The notes below the pieces were generated by a model that saw only the letters and a program-made list of their open reading frames with translations, was not told the origin of the DNA and searched no databases. From DASUPK01 sp963819715 (GTDB lineage Bacteria; Actinomycetota; Thermoleophilia; Solirubrobacterales; 70-9), in the NCBI GenBank assembly GCA_963819715.1, contig CAWFXE010000001.1, forward strand, positions 62,001 to 126,000: DNA of 64,000 bases, written 5' to 3'. Shown one piece after another: positions 58,023 to 64,000 of the stretch (the stretch's first letter is position 1; each line of letters starts with the position of its first letter). A program made the position numbers and the translations under genes.

Positions 58023-60281
58023 CTACTCGAGGGTCTTCTCGACCTGCCGGGTCTCGAAGAACTCGAGGACGTCGCCCTCCTTGACGTCGGCGTAGCCCTC
58101 GAGCACGATGCCGCACTCCTGGCCCTCGTCGACCTCGGCGACGTCGTCCTTGAAGCGGCGCAGCGAGCCGACCTTGCCGGTCCAGATGATCGTGCCGTCG
58201 CGGACCAGGCGGGTGTTGGCGTTGCGGGTGACCTTGCCGTCGGTGACGAGGCAACCGGCGATCGTGCCGACGCGGGAGGCCTTGAAGGTCTGCTTGATCT
58301 CGGCCTGACCGAGGTCCTCCTCGACCTCCTCGGGCTCGAGCAGGCCCTCCATCGCCGCGCGGAGCTCCTCGGTGACCTTGTAGATCACCGTGTACGTGCG
58401 GATGTCGATGCCCTCCTGCTCTGCCGCGCGGCGGGCGTCCGCCAGCGGCCGGACGTTGAAGCCGATGATCACGGCGTCGGAGGCCGCGGCAAGCATCACG
58501 TCCGACTCGTTGATCCCGCCGGTCTGTGCGTGGATGACGTTCACCGGGACCTGCTCCTGCGGCAGCTTCGCGATCTCGTCCTCGAGCGCCTCGAGCGATC
58601 CGGAGACGTCTGCCTTGAGGACGATGTTGAGCTCCTTCAGCCGGCCCTCGCTGGCCTGCTGGAAGACCTCCTCCAGGGTGACCTTGCGGGCCTGGCGGCG
58701 GGCGAGCTGCTCGGTCTTGAGCCGGGTCTCGCGCTCCTGCGCCAGGGACCGGGCCGTGCGCTCGTTCTCAACGGCCTGGACGCGCTCACCGGCTTCGCTG
58801 ACTCCGTCGAATCCGAGAACCTCGACGGGAGTTCCGGGGGTGGCCTCCTGGACGCGCTCGCCCTTGTCGTCGAGCATCGCCCGGACCTTTCCCCAGACCG
58901 GGCCGGCGACGACGGCGTCGCCCACACGAAGCGTTCCGCGCTGTACCAGAACGCCGGTGACTGGACCACGCCCGGGATCGAGCTCCGCCTCCACCACGGT
59001 GCCGGAGGCGGGAGCGTCGGGGTTGGCCCCCAGCTCCTCGAGGTCAGTAACGAGAGTGATCATCTCGAGCAGGTTGTCGAGGCCGTCCTTGGTCTTCGCC
59101 GAGACGTCGGCGTAGACGGTGTCGCCGCCCCACTCCTCGGGGTTCAGGTCCTGTTGGGCAAGCTCAGTGCGGACGCGGTTGGGATCCGCGCCCTCCTTGT
59201 CGACCTTGTTGACGGCGACCAGGATCGGCACGCCGGCGGCGCGGGCGTGGTCGATTGCCTCGACGGTCTGGGGCATGACGCCGTCGTCGGCGGCGACGAC
59301 GATCACGGCGACGTCGGTGACGCTGGCGCCGCGGGCTCGCATCGCGGTGAACGCCTCATGGCCCGGCGTGTCGAGGAAGGTGAGCGTCTTGCCGTCGTGG
59401 TTCACCTGGTAGGCGCCGATGTGCTGCGTGATTCCGCCCGCCTCTCCTTCGGCTACCTGCGTCTGGCGAATCGCATCGAGCAGGGAGGTCTTGCCGTGAT
59501 CGACGTGGCCCATCACCGTGACGACGGGCGGGCGATCGACGAGGTCCTTCTCCTCGTCCTGCTCGACGACCTCGTCCTCCACCTCCTCCTCGGCGGCGGT
59601 GACGATCTCGATCTCGCGGTCGAACTCCTTGGCGATCGACTCGACGGACTCGTCGGTCAGCGTCTGGGTGAGGGTCGCCATCTCGCCCTCCTTCATCAAG
59701 GCCTTGATGACCTCGGCCGCGGACAGCCCCAGGCTCTCGGCGACCTCGCGGACAGTCGCGCCGGAGTTCACCTTGATGGCGGGCTGCTCCTCAGGCTGCT
59801 TCAGCTCCCTGTCGCTGGGCTCTTCCAGCAGCGGGCGGCGTCGGCGGCCGCCGCGTCGGCGCGGTGGCCGGGGCGGCGGCTGGGTCTTGGCGATGTGGTC
59901 ACGGCGGGCGGCCTGCGAATCGATCACGACGCGGCGGCGCTTCTTGGATGGGCCCTTCTTTTCCGCCCCGGAGGCACCGTCGCCGGCGGTAGATCCGTCG
60001 GCGGTTCTTGTGGCCGGCGACTTAGCGCTGGCCCCATCCGGCTTGGCGGCGGCCTTCGCGGCTGGCTTGGCGGCCGCCTTGGTCTTGGGCGCCGCCTTGG
60101 TGGCGGTCGCAGTTGCGGAGGCGCCGTCGCCCGAGCCCTTCAGGGCCGCCAGCGCGTCGGACTCCTCGACACTCGACTGCGCTGCCTTCGCCTCAACTCC
60201 GGCGGCCTTCAGCTTCGCCAGCAATTCCTTGCTGGACAAGCCCTGGGCCTTGGCGATCTCGTGTACGCGCTTCTTTGCCAC
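58023..60281 (-). CDS. infB: Translation initiation factor IF-2
   Basis: 752 residues. The N-terminal IF2_N motif (KRVHEIAKAQGLSSKELLAKL) is followed by an Ala/Lys-rich variable region with RRRGGRRRRP, a second IF2_N (VREVAESLGLSAAEVIKALM), then the G domain (GHVDHGKTSLLDAI, DTPGHEAF, NKVDKEGAD) and domains II-IV. It places fMet-tRNA on the 30S subunit. The GTG shares one base with the nusA stop (TAGTG), so it is coupled to nusA with no ylxR or rplGA genes between. Confidence 0.96.
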   Translation of the reverse strand: MAKKRVHEIAKAQGLSSKELLAKLKAAGVEAKAAQSSVEESDALAALKGSGDGASATATATKAAPKTKAAAKPAAKAAAKPDGASAKSPATRTADGSTAGDGASGAEKKGPSKKRRRVVIDSQAARRDHIAKTQPPPRPPRRRGGRRRRPLLEEPSDRELKQPEEQPAIKVNSGATVREVAESLGLSAAEVIKALMKEGEMATLTQTLTDESVESIAKEFDREIEIVTAAEEEVEDEVVEQDEEKDLVDRPPVVTVMGHVDHGKTSLLDAIRQTQVAEGEAGGITQHIGAYQVNHDGKTLTFLDTPGHEAFTAMRARGASVTDVAVIVVAADDGVMPQTVEAIDHARAAGVPILVAVNKVDKEGADPNRVRTELAQQDLNPEEWGGDTVYADVSAKTKDGLDNLLEMITLVTDLEELGANPDAPASGTVVEAELDPGRGPVTGVLVQRGTLRVGDAVVAGPVWGKVRAMLDDKGERVQEATPGTPVEVLGFDGVSEAGERVQAVENERTARSLAQERETRLKTEQLARRQARKVTLEEVFQQASEGRLKELNIVLKADVSGSLEALEDEIAKLPQEQVPVNVIHAQTGGINESDVMLAAASDAVIIGFNVRPLADARRAAEQEGIDIRTYTVIYKVTEELRAAMEGLLEPEEVEEDLGQAEIKQTFKASRVGTIAGCLVTDGKVTRNANTRLVRDGTIIWTGKVGSLRRFKDDVAEVDEGQECGIVLEGYADVKEGDVLEFFETRQVEKTLE

Positions 60282-61978
60282 TACTCGCTCTTTTGCTCCT
60301 CACCCGCGGCGACCGCCTCGGACTGGTCGGACTCCTCAGACTCCTCGACCGCTTCGGCGGGCTCGCCGCCATCCTCTGCGGCGTCCGTGGACTCGCCGCG
60401 CTCGTTCTCATCCTCGGACTCGGGCTCGAGGTTCTGCTCCGGGCCCTCAGCCTCGTCGCCCTCCTCGGGGACGGCCTGCTCCTCGGCCTCAGCCTCGGCG
60501 GCGGGAGCCTCTTCGGCCTCAGCCTCCTCGGCCTCCTCGGCCTCCGGCTCGGCGTTCTCGTCGAACTGGCTCTCGGCCTTCTCGACGATCGTCTTGATCT
60601 GGCCGTCGTCCTCGGCGGCGGCCAGCGTCGCGACCTCCTCGTCGCTCAGCGGGCTGAGCACCGCGACCTGATTGGTGCTGAAGCGGCCGAGCGCCTGGTG
60701 CTGCGGGAGGCCGCAGAACTGCGAGGCCTGTAGGGCGGCGTTCGGGCAGCGGCGGCCGGTGGTCATCACGGCCATGCAGCGGCCGTCGGCGGCCTCCTCG
60801 CCCTCGTACTCGATGTCGTCCTCCTGCTGCGCGAAGTCGGTCTCGGAGGTGATGTCCACCTTCCAGCCGGTGAGGCGCGCAGCGAGGCGGGCGTTCTGGC
60901 CGTCGCGCCCGATCGCCAGCGAGAGCTGGTCGTCGGGGACGATGACAGTCGCCTCCTTGGTCTCGTCGTCGACGAGAACCTCGCGGACGCGGGCCGGGGA
61001 GAGCGCCTTCGCGACGAAGCGGGCGGGCTCCTCGTTGTAGGGGATGATGTCGATCTTCTCGCCGCGGAGCTCGGATACGACCATGCGGACGCGGGAGCCT
61101 CGCGGCCCGACGCAGGCGCCCACCGGATCGACACCATCGGCGTGAGAGACGACGGCGATCTTCGAGCGCCATCCCGGCTCCCGGGCGACGCCGGTGATCT
61201 CCACCAGCTTGTCCGCGATCTCGGGGACCTCGAGCTCGAAGAGCTTCTTGATCAGCTCGGAGTTGCGGCGCGAGACGACGATGCTCGGGCCCTTGGTGTC
61301 GGCCGAGACATCGGTGATCACGGCCTTGACGCGCATGCCGTGGTCGTAGCGCTCGTTGTAGACCTGCTCGGAGCGAGGCAGCAGCGCCTCGACGCGCTCG
61401 CGGAGCTGGACCAGCGTGTAGCGGTTGTCGGACTGCTGGATGATCCCCGTGACCAGCTCGCCGACACGGTCCTTGTACTCCTCGAACATCATGCCCCGCT
61501 CAGCCTCGCGGATCCGCTGGAGGATCACCTGCTTGGCCGTCTGGGCGGCGATGCGCCCGAAGTCGTCGGGGGTGACGTCCTGGGTCTTGATCTGGTCCAT
61601 GAAGGGCTCGAGGCGCTCGGGCTCGAGCTCCTCCTCCTCGGGCTCGCGCCGCTCCCCCGTCTCGGGATCGATCGTGGGACCGGCGGTCTGGATCTCGGGC
61701 ACGGGCTCGCCGGCCGCCTCGGCGGCCTCGGCCGCCTGCAGCTGCTCCTCGAACTGCTCGTCGAGCAGGCGCTTCTCCAGATCCTCCGGGACGATCAGCT
61801 CGTAGACCCGGAAGTCCGCGCTGCCGTGATCGAGCTCCACCTTCGCGTACTTGGCGGCGCCCGGAGTCTTCTTATAGGCCGAGAGCAGGGCGTCCTGAAG
61901 GGCGTCCATCAGGGTGTCAGCCGCGATCCCCTTCTCCTGCTCGAGCATCTTCACGGCGTCGACGATTTCCTGGGTCAT
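60281..61978 (-). CDS. nusA: Transcription factor NusA with extra Cys/His module and acidic tail
   Basis: 565 residues. NusA N-terminal domain, S1 (TGIIQQSDNRYTLVQL) and two KH domains (DPVGACVGPRGSRVRMVVSE; VPDDQLSLAIGRDGQNARLA) are complete by about residue 385. A short module follows with C401, C411, C422 and H427, resembling the DUF5763-type Cys/His motif, then STNQVAVLSPL and about 100 very acidic residues (Glu/Asp/Ala). ATG 61978 has GGAGGAGGT 3 nt upstream, a strong ribosome site. NusA controls pausing, termination and antitermination. The rimP reading frame enters from upstream without a stop. Confidence 0.95.
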   Translation of the reverse strand: MTQEIVDAVKMLEQEKGIAADTLMDALQDALLSAYKKTPGAAKYAKVELDHGSADFRVYELIVPEDLEKRLLDEQFEEQLQAAEAAEAAGEPVPEIQTAGPTIDPETGERREPEEEELEPERLEPFMDQIKTQDVTPDDFGRIAAQTAKQVILQRIREAERGMMFEEYKDRVGELVTGIIQQSDNRYTLVQLRERVEALLPRSEQVYNERYDHGMRVKAVITDVSADTKGPSIVVSRRNSELIKKLFELEVPEIADKLVEITGVAREPGWRSKIAVVSHADGVDPVGACVGPRGSRVRMVVSELRGEKIDIIPYNEEPARFVAKALSPARVREVLVDDETKEATVIVPDDQLSLAIGRDGQNARLAARLTGWKVDITSETDFAQQEDDIEYEGEEAADGRCMAVMTTGRRCPNAALQASQFCGLPQHQALGRFSTNQVAVLSPLSDEEVATLAAAEDDGQIKTIVEKAESQFDENAEPEAEEAEEAEAEEAPAAEAEAEEQAVPEEGDEAEGPEQNLEPESEDENERGESTDAAEDGGEPAEAVEESEESDQSEAVAAGEEQKSE

Positions 61979-62414
61979 GCGACCTCCTCCGGGAACAAGA
62001 TTTGAACGGCGGACGCTCTGCAATGGGATGGTCACAGCGCCATCCGGTGCTTCGACGCTGACGCGCTCCTCGTCGGCGGCGGTGAGGGTGCCGGTGAAGC
62101 TGTGACGGCCGGCGATCTCGCTCGCTGGTCTTGACTCGCACCTTGTTGCCGAGAAATCGCTGGAAATGCTCGGGCTTCGTGAGAGGCCGATCCGGGCCGG
62201 GAGACGAGACCTCGAGCGACCAGTCCTCGAGAAGTTCGCGAAGAGAGCCGGTGACGCTCTCGCACAGAGCGATGTCGACGCCACCGGGGCGGTCGATGAC
62301 GAGGCGCAGGCGCTCGGCGGCGGGGCGCTCGAGCACGATCAACTCGACCTCCGGCTGCTCGCCGGAGAGCCTGCTCTCGATCTTCTGCTGTAGCTGAATG
62401 AGTTCTGTATCCAT
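61979..62414 (-). pseudogene. rimP: Ribosome maturation factor rimP, frame broken by a 4-bp tandem duplication
   Basis: From ATG 62414 the RimP N-domain reads well (ELIQLQQKIESRL to RFLGNKVRVKTSE). At 62117-62124 a CTCG-CTCG tandem duplication shifts the frame; deleting one CTCG restores KTSE-IAGRHSFTGTL and the whole C-terminal domain through IPLQSVRRSNLV. The restored frame contains no stop before nusA and continues in frame into MTQEIV. As sequenced, the N-frame instead ends out of phase near 61917. RimP assists 30S assembly. Could be true mutation, programmed slip or sequencing error. Confidence 0.82.
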
Positions 62415-62424
62415 CTGTGGGCCC

Positions 62425-62449
62425 AAAAAAAGGCGGGCGCTCGCCCACC
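62425..62449 (-). terminator. Terminator / attenuator just before rimP
   Basis: On the minus strand GGTGGGCG/CGCCCGCC (8 bp, one G-U) is followed by seven T; the T run ends 10 nt before the rimP ATG. It lies inside the transcript predicted from the promoter at 62490-62518. GTGGGC of the 5' arm can also pair with GCCCAC just before the start codon, giving an alternative fold. It may control the rimP-nusA-infB operon. Confidence 0.7.
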
Positions 62450-62489
62450 TTCCGACCTGCAATTAGGTGCGAAAAAAGGTTCCGAGGCG

Positions 62490-62518
62490 AGTATAGCCCC
62501 GCCTGGCTAGAGCTCCAA
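62490..62518 (-). promoter_or_regulatory. Promoter of rimP-nusA-infB
   Basis: On the minus strand TTGGAG (62513-62518), 17 bp, TATACT (62490-62495): the best sigma-70-type promoter in the window. It overlaps the end of dtd. Transcription should start near 62483, leaving a leader of about 69 nt before rimP. Confidence 0.75.
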
Positions 62519-62923
62519 CATGACTGTTACGGGTCCGTCATTGACCAGCGCGATGCCCATGCAGGCGCCGAAGACACCCTTCTTCGCGCCCGCCTGATCG
62601 CAGAAGCGGTCATACAGGGGCTCGGCCTGATCGCCCGGCGCGGCCTGGATGTAGCTGGGGCGGGTCCCCTTCTTCGTATCGCCGTAGAGGGTGAACTGGC
62701 TGACGCAGAGGATCTCGCGGTCGCCGAGCGGCTCGTTCATCTTCCCGTCTGCGTCATCGAAGATCCGCAGCGCGCGCACCTTCTCCGCAAGCCGGTCGGC
62801 CTCTGCCTCGGTGTCGTCGCGGCAGACGCCGAGGAGCACCAGCATGCCGGGGCCGATCTGCGCGACCCTCTCCCCCTCTACGTCGACAGCCGCCTGGCTG
62901 ACGCGCTGGACCAGGGCCTTCAA
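62507..62923 (-). CDS. dtd: D-aminoacyl-tRNA deacylase
   Basis: 138 residues. Motifs SQFTLYGD and the NxGPVT loop (NDGPVT) of DTD are intact; the opening KALVQRVSQAAVDV is typical. It removes D-amino acids from tRNA. The start overlaps the TPR gene by 4 nt. The operon promoter for rimP lies in its last codons. Confidence 0.95.
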   Translation of the reverse strand: MKALVQRVSQAAVDVEGERVAQIGPGMLVLLGVCRDDTEAEADRLAEKVRALRIFDDADGKMNEPLGDREILCVSQFTLYGDTKKGTRPSYIQAAPGDQAEPLYDRFCDQAGAKKGVFGACMGIALVNDGPVTVMLEL

Positions 62924-63303
62924 GCTCTCGCGAGGCGCTCTCTGTAGATGCGGTAGTCGCGCCGCTCGGGGCGCAGATTCGAGGCCAGCGCCAGGTGGTG
63001 GCGAGCGCGTCTGGTCTCCCCCGTCTTGGTAAGAGCGCGCCCGAGGCAGAAGTGGGCGTAGTCGTTGACCGGGTGCGTCTCGACGACCGCCTCGAACTCG
63101 GTGGCCGCCTCGGCATAGTGGCGGGTGCGGAACAGGGCGCGGCCGAGGGCCTCCCGGACGGAGCTCTTCTCAGGCGCCTGGCGAGCGGCCTCCTTCAGAG
63201 GCACCGTGGCCTCCTCGAAGTCGCCGTCCTCCAGCAGCTCCATGCCTCGCCGATACAGCGAGTAAAGGGACTCGCTTCCGCTGTTTTCCTGATGCTGGGC
63301 CAT
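62920..63303 (-). CDS. Tetratricopeptide-repeat protein
   Basis: 127 residues with three TPR units: SLYRRGMELLEDGDFEEATVP, SSVREALGRALFRTRHYAEAAT and DYAHFCLGRALTKTGETRRA. No other domain; probably a protein-binding helper. It overlaps dtd by 4 nt and stands 44 nt after coaBC, so the three may be cotranscribed. I do not know its partner. Confidence 0.82.
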   Translation of the reverse strand: MAQHQENSGSESLYSLYRRGMELLEDGDFEEATVPLKEAARQAPEKSSVREALGRALFRTRHYAEAATEFEAVVETHPVNDYAHFCLGRALTKTGETRRARHHLALASNLRPERRDYRIYRERLARA

Positions 63304-63347
63304 GCACCCAGTGTAAAAGGGCGCGCAAGTCCGAATTCGGGGCTCGA

Positions 63348-64000
63348 TCAGTCGCGCGGCTCGACCCGGCGCCCAGCGCTTCCCGACCGGATCGCCTCGA
63401 CCCGATCGAGGATCGCGTCGGCGATCTGCTCCTTGGAGGCGAGCGGGACGGGGTGCTCTCCCGAGCGCTCGACGATGACGATCTCGTTCTCGGCGCTCTC
63501 GAAGCCGATCTCCGGGCGGGAGACGTCGTTAAAGACGACCGCGTCGGCTCCCTTGCGCTCGAGCTTCTCGCGGGCCCGCGCGGGGTCGGGGTCCGTCTCT
63601 GCGGCGAAGCCGATGATCGTCTGATCGTGGCGCCGGGAGGCGAGCGCGGCGAGGATGTCCTCGGTCGGCTCGAGATCGACCTCGAGACCGCTGCCCTCGC
63701 GGCGGATCTTCTCCCCCGCTGCCCTCTTCGGCCGGAAGTCGGCCGGGGCGGCCGCCATCACCAGGACGTCGGAGGAATCGAATTCGCGGCCGAGGGCATC
63801 TGCCAGTTCGGCCGCCGTCTCGACATCGACGCGCCTCACACCGGGTGGAGCCGGAAGCGAGACGTTGGCCGCAACCAGGGTCACCTCCGCCCCGCGCCGG
63901 GCGGCTCGCTCCGCCAGCGCCAGGCCCATGCGACCCGAGGAGCGGTTGCCGATGAAGCGAACCGGGTCGATCGGCTCCCGTGTGCCGCCCGCCGAGACGA
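63348..64000 (-). CDS. coaBC: Phosphopantothenoylcysteine decarboxylase/synthase CoaBC, N-terminal part beyond window
   Basis: The frame runs leftward from the window edge and holds the CoaB part: SAGGTREPIDPVRFIGNRSSG at the very edge, then GMGLALAERAARRGAEVTLVAA, AAPADFRP, KIRREG, and VVFNDVSR. This synthetase adds cysteine to phosphopantothenate in CoA synthesis. The CoaC decarboxylase half, if fused as usual, lies outside. The apparent internal ATG at 63929 is not the true start. Confidence 0.93.
   Translation of the reverse strand, partial: VSAGGTREPIDPVRFIGNRSSGRMGLALAERAARRGAEVTLVAANVSLPAPPGVRRVDVETAAELADALGREFDSSDVLVMAAAPADFRPKRAAGEKIRREGSGLEVDLEPTEDILAALASRRHDQTIIGFAAETDPDPARAREKLERKGADAVVFNDVSRPEIGFESAENEIVIVERSGEHPVPLASKEQIADAILDRVEAIRSGSAGRRVEPRD

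Noticed and set aside
57852..60671. Long plus-strand open frame of about 940 codons
   Set aside because: Antisense to infB and the end of nusA; its translation is low-complexity and shows no domain.
1..64000. CRISPR arrays, transposases, integrases or phage genes
   Set aside because: No regularly spaced direct repeats and no mobile-element proteins were seen; the repeats found are short hairpin-type elements.

Overview
The window is GC-rich chromosomal DNA that reads as a deep-branching actinobacterium, most likely class Thermoleophilia (Solirubrobacterales or relatives). Three things point there: the conserved core gene order, the Solirubrobacterales-style accessory proteins (exported proteins with a Lys/Asp-rich hinge, DUF72, DUF222-HNH), and many promoters that place TAnnnT 6-8 nt before the start codon. 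This is inferred from content; no 16S or tRNA gene is present. I saw no CRISPR array, insertion sequence or prophage.

From about 21.4 kb to the right edge, mostly on the minus strand, runs a conserved actinobacterial housekeeping block. In transcription order it is coaBC (partial), TPR gene, dtd, rimP-nusA-infB-ylxP, exported protein, rbfA-nrnA-truB-ribF, rpsO, pnp, M16 peptidase, dapB, amidase, dapA, rnj, LOG, ftsK, cinA, thpR, recA, recX, small HTH gene, miaB, miaA, dapF, aminotransferase, DMT transporter, hflX and dut. It couples translation-factor assembly, RNA turnover, diaminopimelate synthesis (dapA, dapB, a DapL-like aminotransferase, dapF), chromosome segregation and recombination. 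Small insertions interrupt it: an OmpR-type two-component pair (37.5-39.6 kb), NTF2-like and phospholipase D genes (39.8-41.3 kb), and a DsbA/RibD-like/ArsR-SRPBCC/peroxiredoxin island (50.9-53.5 kb) that separates rpsO from pnp.

The first 21 kb is more accessory. It holds a partial wax-ester synthase/DGAT, a c-di-AMP (ydaO-type) riboswitch in front of an RlpA-like cell-wall protein, dinB, an FMO / broken hydrolase / YbbN operon, ccdA, a possible small RNA with a perfect terminator, two DUF72 genes, a GAF-PP2C phosphatase, a DUF222-HNH gene behind a perfect LexA box, a hydrolase/Bcp/cyclophilin operon, and the plus-strand run methyltransferase, DAG-kinase-like, murT, methyltransferase, gatD, lemA. 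MurT/GatD amidate lipid II; here a methyltransferase is wedged between them.

The most notable points are: a DapF in which both catalytic cysteines are serines (73 and 215); a rimP frame broken by a 4-bp tandem duplication whose second half runs without a stop into nusA; a NusA with an extra Cys/Cys/Cys/His module and acidic tail; a textbook promoter plus terminator-like attenuator just ahead of rimP; LexA boxes at recA and the DUF222-HNH gene; and unexplained structured RNAs at 7.47-7.58 kb and 39.67-39.78 kb. Three genes carry frameshifts, so sequence error in a draft or metagenomic assembly must be kept in mind.
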